In this document: positions 15,791 through 23,334 of the stretch, piece after piece
Numbering within the stretch: the stretch's first letter is position 1
Layout: each line of letters starts with the position of its first letter
Assembly: GCF_001431595.1 (NCBI RefSeq)
Contig: NZ_LDJO01000068.1
Coordinates: 1 to 36,534 of the forward strand
DNA from: Stenotrophomonas acidaminiphila
GTDB lineage: Bacteria > Pseudomonadota > Gammaproteobacteria > Xanthomonadales > Xanthomonadaceae
Direction: 5' to 3'
DNA length: 36,534 nucleotides
The notes under the pieces: generated by a model
Database searches by the model: none
Seen by the model: the letters and a program-made list of their open reading frames with translations, nothing else
Told to the model about the DNA's origin: nothing
Translations under genes and position numbers: made by a program

Positions 15791-16138
15791 GGCTCGCCGC
15801 TCCCTTGTCCGCTGAATGATGGCCGGCAAGTCTAGCGCCTGGACGCTGGACACCGCCCGGCCGGGGCGATTACTCTTTACGCCATTGCACGCAGCCGGCC
15901 TGTAACGGCCCGGAGCGGCGGCAGGCAAGGCCACCGCCGTCCGACCGATCCGCGATTCCGTCCCGGACTGTGTAGACGACCTCCTCGCGATGACGTTGCC
16001 GCATGACAGCGCGGCATGTCGCGTTGTTGATGTGCACGCACGCCGGACAGGCGCGCATGGCTTTCAATCCAGAAGGCTGGACCCTGTCCCGGGCGGGAAC
16101 CCGGAACGTAAAGGCTCGCAACACCCGATGTCGCCCTG
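15791..16138. other. Intergenic region between divergent yciI and scpA
   Basis: This stretch of about 350 bases must hold the promoters of yciI-bolA (minus) and scpA-scpB-rluB (plus). On the minus strand a TAGACT hexamer lies near 15835, with a nearby direct repeat of GTCCAG. On the plus strand there is a 49-codon open frame ending in TGATG with scpA (listed separately) and a CCGGG/CCCGG stem near 16088-16103. No tRNA or known regulatory RNA was recognised. Confidence 0.45.
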
Positions 16139-16139
16139 A
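15990..16139 (+). CDS. Possible upstream small ORF coupled to scpA
   Basis: An ATG at 15990 opens a 49-codon frame ([15 protein letters not shown]...). It also contains ATG-TCG-CCC just before the stop TGA at 16137-16139, which overlaps the scpA ATG as TGATG. scpA has no recognisable Shine-Dalgarno, so translation of some upstream frame could help its start by coupling. The peptide is Arg/His/Pro-rich and matches nothing I know, and codon use is not clearly gene-like. It may be an untranslated leader. Confidence 0.2.
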   Translation: MTLPHDSAACRVVDVHARRTGAHGFQSRRLDPVPGGNPERKGSQHPMSP

Positions 16140-17041
16140 TGACTTCAGAACTCGCGCCCGTCGCGAACCCGCCAGCGCCGCCCACCGTTCCGCAGCAGCA
16201 GGAAATGCCGCTGGCGGTGGTGCATGGGCAGCCGGTCCTGCAGATCCCGCAGGACCTGTACATCCCGCCGGATGCGCTGGAAGTCATCCTCGACGCCTTC
16301 GAAGGCCCGCTGGACCTGCTGCTGTACCTGATCCGCCGGCAGAACCTGGACATCCTGGACATCCCGGTCGCCGAGATCACCCGCCAGTACGTCGAGTACA
16401 TCAACGTCATGCAGGAGCTGCGCTTCGAGCTGGCGGCCGAGTACCTGGTGATGGCCGCGATGCTGGCCGAGATCAAGTCGCGCATGCTGCTGCCGCGCCC
16501 GCCCAGCCAGGATGGCGAGGAAGCCGACCCGCGCGCCGAGCTGGTGCGCCGGCTGCAGGAGTACGAACGCTTCAAGCAGGCCGCCGAGGACATCGACGCC
16601 CTGCCCCGCCAGGACCGCGATACCACCCCGGCCCACGCCTTCGTGCCGGACCGGACCACGGTGAAGGTGCCGCCGCCGGTGGACCTGAAGGAAATGCTGC
16701 TGGCCCTGCACGACGTGCTCAAGCGCGCCGAGCTGTTCAGCGGCCACGCCATCAAGCGCGAGGCACTGAGTGTGCGCCAGCGCATGGGGGACGTGCTGGA
16801 ACAGCTCGAGGACGGCAAGTTCTACCGCTTCGAGACCCTGTTCACCGCCGAGGAAGGCAAGCTCGGCGTGCTGGTCACCTTCCTGGCGCTGCTGGAACTG
16901 GCCAAGGAACAACTGCTGGACATCGTCCAGGAAGCGCCGCTGGCGCCGATCTACGTGAAATCGCTGGCCGCCGGCAACACCAACGCGCCGCTGCAGTTTT
17001 CGAGCGAATTCGACGACGCCGACACCACCGACCCCGCCTGA
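16139..17041 (+). CDS. scpA: Segregation and condensation protein A (ScpA)
   Basis: This is the kleisin subunit of the SMC-ScpAB condensin, 300 residues, cytosolic and chromosome-bound. The N-terminal domain that contacts the SMC neck is clear: ALEVILDAFEGPLDLLLYLI, RRQNLDILDIPVAEITRQYV, and AAEYLVMAAMLAEIKSRMLL. The middle (about 165-185) is the linker bound by ScpB, and the C-terminal winged helix is LLALLELAKEQLLDIVQ-like (TFLALLELAKEQLLDI). A Pro/Gln-rich N-terminal extension of about 35 residues precedes the domain, as I recall for xanthomonad homologues. The ATG at 16139 lacks a Shine-Dalgarno and overlaps a possible upstream ORF stop (TGATG). scpB follows after 16 bases. No smc gene is in the window, which is usual because smc is normally elsewhere. 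Confidence 0.95.
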   Translation: MTSELAPVANPPAPPTVPQQQEMPLAVVHGQPVLQIPQDLYIPPDALEVILDAFEGPLDLLLYLIRRQNLDILDIPVAEITRQYVEYINVMQELRFELAAEYLVMAAMLAEIKSRMLLPRPPSQDGEEADPRAELVRRLQEYERFKQAAEDIDALPRQDRDTTPAHAFVPDRTTVKVPPPVDLKEMLLALHDVLKRAELFSGHAIKREALSVRQRMGDVLEQLEDGKFYRFETLFTAEEGKLGVLVTFLALLELAKEQLLDIVQEAPLAPIYVKSLAAGNTNAPLQFSSEFDDADTTDPA

Positions 17042-17057
17042 GCGACATTCCCGACAC

Positions 17058-17906
17058 ATGGATCAACCGCTGATCAACCGCATCGTCGAAGGCGCGCTGC
17101 TGGCCTCCAGCCAGCCGCTGACCCTGGCGCAGCTGCAGGAGCTGTTCCCCGAGGAGCAGCCGGCGCCGCCGGGCAGCGTCGAACGCGCGCTGGAACTGCT
17201 GCGCGAAGGCTGCCAGGGACGCGGCGTGGAGCTGGTCGAGGTCGCCTCCGGCTTCCGCTACCAGATCACCCGCGAGGTGCATGGCTGGGTCTCGCGGCTG
17301 TGGACCGAACGCAAGACCCGCTACACCCGCGCCACCCTGGAGACGCTGGCCCTGATCGCCTACCGCCAGCCGATCACCCGCGGCGAGATCGAGCAGGTGC
17401 GTGGCGTGGCGGTCAGCAGCAACATCATCCAGGCGCTGGAAGAGCGCGAATGGATCCGCGTGGTCGGCCACCGCGACGTGCCCGGCAAGCCGGCGCTGTT
17501 CGGCACCACCCGCGCGTTCCTGGACTACTTCGGCCTCAAGCGCCTGGACGAACTGCCGCCGCTGTCCGAACTGCGCGACATCGGCGAACTGGAGCCGCAG
17601 CTGCCGCTGGGCGACGACGGCCAGCTGGCCGCCCCGCTCGCCGCCGCCGCGGCCACCCCCGAAGCCGCCGCAGCGGACGATGATGCCGGCCGCGGCGACA
17701 CCGACACCGCGGCAGCCCCGGACGACGGGGACGCCGCACCCGACACCGCCCCCACGGGCGAACCCGACGCCGCGCCGGGAGAGCGCGCGGCGGAAGTGGA
17801 AGACACCGGAAACAACGCCGTCGCGACGACGACCGTGGCTGTTGACGAAGCCGATCCCGAACCTGAGGCCGACGAAGAAAGCGCCGGCCGGAGCCAAACA
17901 GAATGA
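17058..17906 (+). CDS. scpB: Segregation and condensation protein B (ScpB) with long acidic tail
   Basis: This 282-residue partner of ScpA dimerises and holds the kleisin in the SMC complex. Two winged-helix domains are seen: residues 1-80 (RIVEGALLASSQPLTLAQLQ, SGFRYQITREVHGWVSRLW) and 85-175 (LETLALIAYRQPITRGEIEQ, RGVAVSSNIIQALEERE, GKPALFGTTRAFLDYFGL). After about residue 195 the protein becomes an Ala/Asp/Glu/Pro-rich tail of nearly 90 residues (ADDDAGRGDTDTAA..., ADPEPEADEE), far beyond the usual length and probably disordered. The ATG at 17058 starts the first helix. Its stop overlaps the rluB ATG, so rluB is translationally coupled. The tail's function is unknown. Confidence 0.95.
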   Translation: MDQPLINRIVEGALLASSQPLTLAQLQELFPEEQPAPPGSVERALELLREGCQGRGVELVEVASGFRYQITREVHGWVSRLWTERKTRYTRATLETLALIAYRQPITRGEIEQVRGVAVSSNIIQALEEREWIRVVGHRDVPGKPALFGTTRAFLDYFGLKRLDELPPLSELRDIGELEPQLPLGDDGQLAAPLAAAAATPEAAAADDDAGRGDTDTAAAPDDGDAAPDTAPTGEPDAAPGERAAEVEDTGNNAVATTTVAVDEADPEPEADEESAGRSQTE

Positions 17907-19498
17907 GTGACACCCCCCGCAAGCCGTCGTTGAACAAGCTCTCGCTCAAGCGCGAAGCCGCTGTCGAGCAGCCCCGGCTGGAAGAACGCCTGCACAAGGT
18001 CCTGGCCCAGGCCGGCCTGGGCTCGCGCCGCGCGCTGGAGCAGCGCATCGCCGACGGCCTGGTCAAGGTCAACGGCGAGACCGCGCAGACCGGCATGTCG
18101 GTCAAGAGCGGCGACAAGATCGACCTCGACGGCCGCAGCTTCGTCGCCAGCGCGCTGACCGACCCGTCGCGCGTACTGGTCTACAACAAGCCCGAAGGCG
18201 AAGTGACCACCCGCGAGGACCCCGAAGGCCGCCCGACCGTGTTCGAGTCGCTGCCGCCGCTCAAGGGCGCGCGCTGGATCGCCATCGGCCGCCTGGACAT
18301 CAACACCACCGGCCTGCTGCTGCTCACCACCGACGGCGAGCTGGCCAACGCCATGATGCACCCGTCGTTCGAGGTCGAGCGCGAGTACGTGGTGCGCGTG
18401 CGCGCCCCGGAAGGCCAGGAAAAGGTGCCGGACAACGTCGTCGACCGCCTCGCCCGCGGCGTCGCGCTGGAAGACGGCCCGGCCAAGTTCGACGAGATCG
18501 AACGCATCGGCGGCACCGACTCGCATGACTGGTTCCGGGTGGTGGTCAAGGAAGGCCGCAACCGCGAAGTGCGCCGCCTGTGGGAATCGCAGGGCTGCCA
18601 GGTCAGCCGCCTCAAGCGCACCCGCTACGGCAAGGTCGAACTGCCGCGCGAATTGCTGCGCGGACAGTCGGTGGAACTGCCCAATGCCCAGGTCGAGGCG
18701 CTGCGCGCCGAGCTGAAGCTGGAAGAAGGCGCGCCGTCGGCGCTGACCCTGCAGCCGGTGATCGGCCAGCGCAAGGCGGCCAAGACCACCGTGCGCGTGC
18801 GCGAAGGCGGCCGCGGCAATGCCTACGTCAACGGCCACAACACCGCCGACGAAGGCCGCGAACTGCGCCGCTTCGACACCCTGCGCGAAGACCGCGGCCG
18901 TGGCCGTGGCGGCAAGGGCGGCGGCTTCAAGGGCGGCCTGACCGTCAGCGGCGAAGCGGCGGCCAAGCAGTCGCAGAAGCCGTTCAAGCAGCGCAAGCCC
19001 AAGGGCGACCGCAGCCTGCCGGAAGGCAATCCCGCCGCGTTCCGCACCTGGTACGTGCCCGAAGGCGTGAGCACCGGGCCCAGCGGCCACCGCAACGCCG
19101 GTCCGTCCGGCAACCGCGGCCCCGGCCGTGGCCCGGCCGGCGAAGGCCAGGGCCGCCCGTACGGCAAGCCGCGCCCGGGTGCCGGCGGCGCCGGGCGCAC
19201 CGGCAGTGGCCAGGGGCGTCCGCAGGGCGGCGGCCAGTCCGCCGGTCAGGGCCAAGGCCAGGGCCAGCGCAAGCATCCCTACGGCCATCCGGGCAATGCC
19301 CCGAGCTTCCCGTCCGACCACGCCAACCCGGGCTTCAGCCCGTACGGCGCGCGTCCGGCCGGCAACCGTCCTTCCGGCGCGCCGCGCGGCGGCAACCGTC
19401 CCGGCGGCAGCGGCCGTCCGGCGGGCCGCCCGGGCGGCGGCCGTCCCGGCGGTGGTGGTCGTCCCGGCGGCGGCGGTCGCGGGCCGCGCGGCGGCTGA
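17903..19498 (+). CDS. rluB: 23S rRNA pseudouridine synthase RluB with Gly/Arg-rich C-terminal tail
   Basis: This RsuA-family enzyme of 531 residues converts the uridine at position 2605 (E. coli numbering) of 23S rRNA to pseudouridine. An S4 RNA-binding domain (about 28-85: LHKVLAQAGLGSRRALEQRI, VKVNGET) precedes the catalytic domain. That domain carries the motif GRLDINTTGLLLLTTDGEL with catalytic Asp132, plus VKEGRNREVRRLWESQG and VSRLKRTRYGKVELP. The catalytic part ends near residue 285. The remaining roughly 245 residues are a low-complexity Gly/Arg/Pro/Gln-rich tail with GRGRGGKGGG near its start and GRPGGG-type repeats at the end. Some proteobacterial RluB proteins have basic tails, but this one is unusually long. 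The ATG overlaps the scpB stop. A good terminator follows at 19544-19568. Confidence 0.94.
   Translation: MSDTPRKPSLNKLSLKREAAVEQPRLEERLHKVLAQAGLGSRRALEQRIADGLVKVNGETAQTGMSVKSGDKIDLDGRSFVASALTDPSRVLVYNKPEGEVTTREDPEGRPTVFESLPPLKGARWIAIGRLDINTTGLLLLTTDGELANAMMHPSFEVEREYVVRVRAPEGQEKVPDNVVDRLARGVALEDGPAKFDEIERIGGTDSHDWFRVVVKEGRNREVRRLWESQGCQVSRLKRTRYGKVELPRELLRGQSVELPNAQVEALRAELKLEEGAPSALTLQPVIGQRKAAKTTVRVREGGRGNAYVNGHNTADEGRELRRFDTLREDRGRGRGGKGGGFKGGLTVSGEAAAKQSQKPFKQRKPKGDRSLPEGNPAAFRTWYVPEGVSTGPSGHRNAGPSGNRGPGRGPAGEGQGRPYGKPRPGAGGAGRTGSGQGRPQGGGQSAGQGQGQGQRKHPYGHPGNAPSFPSDHANPGFSPYGARPAGNRPSGAPRGGNRPGGSGRPAGRPGGGRPGGGGRPGGGGRGPRGG
19421..19498 (+). repeat. GGC-rich short tandem repeats encoding the RluB tail end
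   Basis: Imperfect tandem units of about 18-21 bases (variants of CGTCCCGGCGGCGGC) encode repeated RPGGG(G) motifs up to the stop codon. Further imperfect Gly/Arg/Gln-rich repetition extends back to about 18895. Such units can slip during replication, so tail length may vary among strains. Confidence 0.7.
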
Positions 19499-19543
19499 TG
19501 CGCAGGCCGGCCGCCACGGCCCGCCTGCCCGCGCATGACTGCA

Positions 19544-19568
19544 AACGCCCGGCCCAGCGCCGGGCGTT
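19544..19568 (+). terminator. Terminator after rluB, probably bidirectional
   Basis: A perfect 10-bp stem (19544-19553 with 19559-19568) has a 5-base loop. TTCGCTT follows on the plus strand, and TTTGC lies beyond it on the minus strand. It lies 46 bases after rluB and could also stop transcripts from the minus-strand gene ending at 19700. A second small GGGCG/CGCCC hairpin follows at 19576-19590. Confidence 0.75.
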
Positions 19569-19699
19569 CGCTTAGGGGCGCTACACGCCCGTTGCCGCAG
19601 TCGCTGTCACCCGGCGTGAGCGGGCCGCGGGTGATGTTGGGCGCGTTGCCCGTGGCGGACGGACGCTGCGGCCGCCACGCCGGTCACGCGCACGCCGGC

Positions 19700-20131
19700 T
19701 CAGCGCCGTTCGATCACGAATTTGCCGAAACCCACGCCCAGGTCCCAGCCACGGCCGGTACCGGCCAGGGCCAGCGATATGTCGCCCTTGGTCACCACCT
19801 GGGCGTTGCTGGAGCGGGATGCGCCGGCATGGACCTCGGCCCCACCGTAGGTGCCGATCAGGTCGTTGACGCTGTAGGCGCCGGTGAACTTGCCGCGGCC
19901 ATCGCTGACCGTGGACTTGCCGACCGTCAGGCCGCCGCCCTTGGCACGGATCTTCACCGGGATGCTGGCGCCGTTGTCGCAGGTGATGGTGCCGTTGCCG
20001 GTGGCGGTCTTGTAGAAGATCGACCAGCCGGACAGGTTGAAACGCAGTTCGCAGTCGATGTTGCCGGCCGCGTGCGCGGACGGCGCAACGACACCAGCCG
20101 CCAGCAGCAGGGCTCCCGCCAGGATCTTCAT
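19700..20131 (-). CDS. Secreted small protein of unknown function (143 aa)
   Basis: This is a predicted periplasmic or exported protein. A clean Sec signal peptide (MKILAGALLLAAGVV..., cut after SAHA, residue 21) is followed by about 120 residues rich in Gly, Ser and Thr with alternating beta-strand character. Two cysteines, 27 and 51, could form a disulphide. Motifs are GNGTITCDNGASIPVKIRAK, GRGKFTGAYSVNDLIGTYGG and a final GWDLGVGFGKFVIERR. The strand pattern and Gly-rich end vaguely recall the DUF992 family, but I would not assert this. The ATG at 20129-20131 has a strong Shine-Dalgarno, GGAGAA, 6 to 7 bases upstream. It stands alone, separated by 105 bases from the omega-amidase gene, so it probably has its own promoter. 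No function is proposed. Confidence 0.8.
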   Translation of the reverse strand: MKILAGALLLAAGVVAPSAHAAGNIDCELRFNLSGWSIFYKTATGNGTITCDNGASIPVKIRAKGGGLTVGKSTVSDGRGKFTGAYSVNDLIGTYGGAEVHAGASRSSNAQVVTKGDISLALAGTGRGWDLGVGFGKFVIERR

Positions 20132-20236
20132 GGTTCGTTCTCCACTCGCAAGGGACGCGGCGAGCCTAGCAGCGCGCCCGCGTCCGCAGACAGGTACCGG
20201 CCGCGCCATCCGGCCGGCGTTCAGCGTCGCCCCGGG

Positions 20237-21034
20237 TCAGCCCAGGGTGAAGGCATCGGCATCGAGCATCGCCGGGAAGCGCTCGCGGTGCTCGGCCAGC
20301 GCCTGCGCCGAGACCACGGTGGTCACCACCTGCTCGCGCTCGCGGATTTCCACCTGCGGCTGGCCGAGGAAGTCGATCAGCGCGCTGTCACCTGCGTAAT
20401 GCAGGCCGTTGCCGTCCACGCCCACGCGGTTGACCACGGCCACGTAGCACAGGTTCTCGATCGCCCGCGCGCGCGCCAGCGTGCGCCAGGCATGGGCGCG
20501 CGCCGACGGCCAGTTGGCGACGAAGATCTGCAGGTCGAAATCCATCTGCCCGGGGCGCTCGACGTCGTAGCGGTTGCGGCAGAACACCGGGAAACGCAGG
20601 TCGTAGCAGATCTGCGGATTGATCCGCCACCCCTTCAGCTCCACGCACAGGCGCTCGCGCCCGGCGGCATAGCGCTTGTGCTCGCCTGCATAGCGGAACA
20701 GGTGGCGCTTGTCGTAGTGCCGCAGCTCGCCATCAGGCGTGGCCCACAGCAGGCGGTTGAAGACCCCGCCATCGACGCGCAGCTGCACGCTGCCGGTGAC
20801 CGCCGCGCCCAGTGCACGGGCCTGTTCGCGGATCCAGCGCACGGTCGCGCCGTCCATGTCCTCGGCCTTGTCGATGGCGTCGTTGGAAAAGCCGCTGGTG
20901 AAGGTCTCCGGCAGGATCACCAGGTCGGTGCTGCCGGCCAGCGGCGCCAGCAGGGCCGCATAGTGCCCGCGGTTGCCTGCCGGGTCGTGCCAGCGGGTGT
21001 CGCCCTGTACCAGTGAAATACGGAGGTCATTCAT
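20237..21034 (-). CDS. Omega-amidase, nitrilase family (YafV/MtnU-like)
   Basis: This 265-residue carbon-nitrogen hydrolase has the nitrilase catalytic triad visible: Glu43 (VILPETFTSGF), Lys109 (HYDKRHLFRYAGEH) and Cys143 (PQICYDLRFPVFCRN). The block DFDLQIFVANWPSARAHAW is typical of the YafV/NIT2 omega-amidase branch. Such enzymes hydrolyse alpha-ketoglutaramate, the by-product of glutamine-dependent transamination, to alpha-ketoglutarate and ammonia. The partner aminotransferase is encoded two genes upstream, which supports a role in methionine salvage. The ATG at 21032-21034 overlaps the stop of the unknown 114-residue gene by 8 bases. Longer in-frame upstream starts would extend into that gene without family similarity. 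Confidence 0.92.
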   Translation of the reverse strand: MNDLRISLVQGDTRWHDPAGNRGHYAALLAPLAGSTDLVILPETFTSGFSNDAIDKAEDMDGATVRWIREQARALGAAVTGSVQLRVDGGVFNRLLWATPDGELRHYDKRHLFRYAGEHKRYAAGRERLCVELKGWRINPQICYDLRFPVFCRNRYDVERPGQMDFDLQIFVANWPSARAHAWRTLARARAIENLCYVAVVNRVGVDGNGLHYAGDSALIDFLGQPQVEIREREQVVTTVVSAQALAEHRERFPAMLDADAFTLG

Positions 21035-21371
21035 CGGTATCACCCTCACCGTCATAAGGCACGAACGCGAGGTCGTAGCCGAAAGGATTTCCGCGCGGCG
21101 GCTGGTCCGGCGGTGTCTCGTGGATTTCAACCCGCCCCGCCATCTCGAAGCCGACCTTGCCGCAGATGAAACGGAGCATGTCCACGGCCTCGTCCGCATC
21201 CGTGGCCCATCCCTTCATCGCCATCACAGCCGGCCCCGGACGGCATTGGAAGCCGTCCGCGAGCGCGCCGGCAACGCCGTCGGCGACGAGCGAATAATGC
21301 TGGAATGGCGTGGTGGCGCGCCCATAGCGCAACTTCAGTTTCCAGTCGTTGCCAAGCGGCTCCTCGGTCAC
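21027..21371 (-). CDS. Conserved-looking small protein of unknown function (114 aa)
   Basis: This 114-residue cytosolic protein has no signal peptide or membrane segment. It starts at GTG 21369-21371, which overlaps the aminotransferase stop, and ends overlapping the omega-amidase start by 8 bases. Both overlaps say it is a real, co-translated gene. The composition is that of a small alpha/beta protein: NDWKLKLRYGRATTPFQHYS, VMAMKGWATDADEAVDML (a helix), FEMAGRVEIHETPPDQPPRG and a closing FGYDLAFVPYDG. I do not recognise a domain or catalytic motif. Position between methionine aminotransferase and omega-amidase suggests a role linked to that step, but this is only context. Confidence 0.82.
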   Translation of the reverse strand: MTEEPLGNDWKLKLRYGRATTPFQHYSLVADGVAGALADGFQCRPGPAVMAMKGWATDADEAVDMLRFICGKVGFEMAGRVEIHETPPDQPPRGNPFGYDLAFVPYDGEGDTDE

Positions 21372-22516
21372 AGCTTCACCAGGCGCTCGATCGCCGCGTC
21401 CAGCGTGGCGTCGTTCTTGGCGAAGCACAGCCGCACCAGGCGCTGCCCGGCCGGCGCGGTTTCGTAGAACGGCGACAGCGGGATCGCGGTGACGCCCTTG
21501 TCGATGGTCAGCCACTTCACGAACTCATGGTCCGGCAGGTCGCTGATGGCCGAATAGTCCACCAGCTGGAAGTAACCGCCCGGCACCGGCAGCGGCTGCA
21601 GCCGCGTGGTCAGCAGCTGCTCGCGGAACCGGTCGCGCTTGGCCTGGTAGAACGCACCCAGTTCCAGGTGGTGCTCCGGCTCGTCGCGGATCATCGCCGC
21701 GAAACCATACTGGGCCGGGCCGTAGGTGGTGAAGGTGTTGTACTGGTGCACCTTGCGGAACTCGGCGCTCAGCGCCGGCGGGGCGATGGCGTAGCCGATC
21801 TTCCAGCCGGTGCAGTGGTAGGTCTTGCCGAAGCTGGAGATCACGAAGGCGCGCTCGCGCAGCTCCGGGTAGCGCAGCGCCGATTCGTGGCGGGCGCCGT
21901 CGTAGACGATGTGCTCGTAGACCTCGTCGGAGATGAGGTAGATGCCGGTGCCGCGCAGCACGTCGGCCAGCGCCTGCATGTCGGCGGCCGAGAGCATCGC
22001 GCCGGACGGGTTGTGCGGGGTGTTGACCATCAGCATGCGCGTCTTGGGCGTGATCGCCGCGCGCACCTTGTCCCAGTCGACGGCGAACGTCCGCGGGTCC
22101 AGCGCCACATGCACCGCGCGCGCACCCGCCAGGTCGATGGCCGGCTCGTAGCAGTCGTAGGCCGGGTCGAGCACGATGACCTCGTCGCCGGCCCGCACCA
22201 CCGCATGGATGGCGTTGAAGATCGCCTCGGTGCCGCCGGACGTCACCGTGATCTCGGTGTCCGGGTCGACCTGCGCGCCGTAGCAGTCCAGTACCTTCTG
22301 CGCGATGGCCTGGCGCAGCGGCGCCACGCCGGTCATCGGCGCGTACTGGTTCAGGCCCTCGCGCATGGCCCTGGCGGTCTCGTCGATCAGGCGCTGCGGC
22401 GCCGGGAAATCCGGGAAGCCCTGGCCCAGGTTGACCGCGCCGTGCTCGGCGGCCAGCTGCGACATCACGGTGAAGATGGTGGTGCCCACCTTGGGCAGCT
22501 TGGTCTGCGGTTGCAT
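21368..22516 (-). CDS. Methionine/glutamine aminotransferase (YbdL/MtnE-like)
   Basis: This class I/II PLP-dependent aminotransferase has 382 residues, cytosolic. PLP-site residues are visible: Asn169 ([11 protein letters not shown]), Asp197-Tyr200 ([13 protein letters not shown]) and the Schiff-base Lys231 ([17 protein letters not shown]). [12 protein letters not shown] and [19 protein letters not shown] are typical of YbdL/kynurenine aminotransferase-like enzymes that prefer methionine and glutamine. With the downstream omega-amidase it could form the glutamine transaminase/omega-amidase pair that aminates 4-methylthio-2-oxobutanoate to methionine. The ATG at 22514-22516 fits the family start; its Shine-Dalgarno is poor. 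The stop overlaps the next gene's GTG. It is transcribed divergently from ccmA across a 161-base gap. Confidence 0.93.
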   Translation of the reverse strand: MQPQTKLPKVGTTIFTVMSQLAAEHGAVNLGQGFPDFPAPQRLIDETARAMREGLNQYAPMTGVAPLRQAIAQKVLDCYGAQVDPDTEITVTSGGTEAIFNAIHAVVRAGDEVIVLDPAYDCYEPAIDLAGARAVHVALDPRTFAVDWDKVRAAITPKTRMLMVNTPHNPSGAMLSAADMQALADVLRGTGIYLISDEVYEHIVYDGARHESALRYPELRERAFVISSFGKTYHCTGWKIGYAIAPPALSAEFRKVHQYNTFTTYGPAQYGFAAMIRDEPEHHLELGAFYQAKRDRFREQLLTTRLQPLPVPGGYFQLVDYSAISDLPDHEFVKWLTIDKGVTAIPLSPFYETAPAGQRLVRLCFAKNDATLDAAIERLVKL

Positions 22517-22590
22517 CGATGCGTCGGCGTCGGGGGAAGGGAAACGACGAGTTTACGCAATGCCGGCGGCAACGGCCGCCCGGCCCGCGC

Positions 22591-22617
22591 TTCGGCACCG
22601 GCGGCAATGCCTATAAT
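22591..22617 (+). promoter_or_regulatory. Probable promoter of the ccm operon
   Basis: A perfect -10 hexamer TATAAT lies at 22612-22617, preceded by TG at 22608-22609 (near-extended -10). The -35 region is weak; the best candidate is TTCGGC at 22591-22596 with a short 15-base spacer. It faces ccmA, 60 bases upstream of its ATG. No FNR-type box was seen. Confidence 0.55.
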
Positions 22618-22677
22618 GTCGCGCCCGATGCGCCAGCCTGCCTGCGCTCCCACCCAAGGACGGAAGCGCCCGATCCG

Positions 22678-23334
22678 ATGACCGCGACCCTGAACACCCC
22701 GCCGCTGCTAGACGCGCGCGGACTGCGCTTCACCCGCAACGACGACCCGGTGTTCGGGCCCCTGGACCTGCACGTGGACGCCGGCGAGGCGCTGCTGGTA
22801 CAGGGCGGCAACGGCGCCGGCAAGACCACCCTGCTGCGCGTGCTCGCCGGGCTGCTGCGCGCCGACGAAGGCACGATCCAGATCGACGGCCGTGCCGCCG
22901 GCGCCGGCGACCGCTCGCGCTACATCGCCTACCTGGGCCACCTGCCCGCGCTCAAGCAGGACCTGGGCACGCTGGAAAACCTGCACGTGCTGTGCGGCCT
23001 GCAGGGCCGCCGGGTGCGGCAGATGCCCGGCAACGCGCTGGCCATCGTCGGCCTGGCCGGCTACGAGGACACCCTGGTGCGGCAGCTGTCGGCCGGCCAG
23101 AAAAAGCGCCTGTCGCTGGCCCGGCTGTGGCTGTCGCCGGCACCGGTGTGGCTGCTGGACGAGCCCTACGCCAACCTCGACCTGGACGGCATCAACCTGG
23201 TCAACCGCATGATTTCAGCACACCTGCGCAGCGGCGGCGCCGCCCTGGTCACCACCCATGGCGCCTACGCCGCGCCACCGGTGCGCAACCGCACGCTCAC
23301 CCTCGGCTCGGCCGCGGTGGAGGCCGCCGCATGA
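22678..23334 (+). CDS. ccmA: Haem exporter ATP-binding protein CcmA
   Basis: This is the ATPase of the CcmAB(CD) complex, which releases holo-CcmE during cytochrome c maturation, 218 residues, on the inner face of the membrane. ABC motifs are complete: Walker A GGNGAGKT (43-50), a Q-loop around [10 protein letters not shown], the signature LSAGQ (137-141) followed by KKRLSLARL, Walker B WLLDEP (158-163) and a switch His in ALVTTHG. The ATG at 22678 matches the family N-terminus, although the frame is open further upstream. AAGGA and GGAAG lie 12 to 20 bases upstream, a rather distant ribosome site. It is the first gene of a long plus-strand cytochrome c maturation operon, and its stop overlaps the ccmB start. 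Confidence 0.96.
   Translation: MTATLNTPPLLDARGLRFTRNDDPVFGPLDLHVDAGEALLVQGGNGAGKTTLLRVLAGLLRADEGTIQIDGRAAGAGDRSRYIAYLGHLPALKQDLGTLENLHVLCGLQGRRVRQMPGNALAIVGLAGYEDTLVRQLSAGQKKRLSLARLWLSPAPVWLLDEPYANLDLDGINLVNRMISAHLRSGGAALVTTHGAYAAPPVRNRTLTLGSAAVEAAA

Noticed and set aside
15791..16138. A tRNA-like or small-RNA gene in the yciI-scpA gap
   Set aside because: No cloverleaf, T-loop or CCA end could be found, and the stems present are short and irregular.
19000..19498. Repeats in the rluB tail as a CRISPR-like or mobile repeat array
   Set aside because: The repeats are short, irregular, in frame and translate into RPGGG-type protein repeats. There are no spacers of uniform length.
19279..19536. 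Proline-rich minus-strand frame (PPPPGRP repeats) opposite the end of rluB
   Set aside because: Complement of GGC-rich repeats encoding the RluB Gly/Arg tail; no independent start or function is supported.
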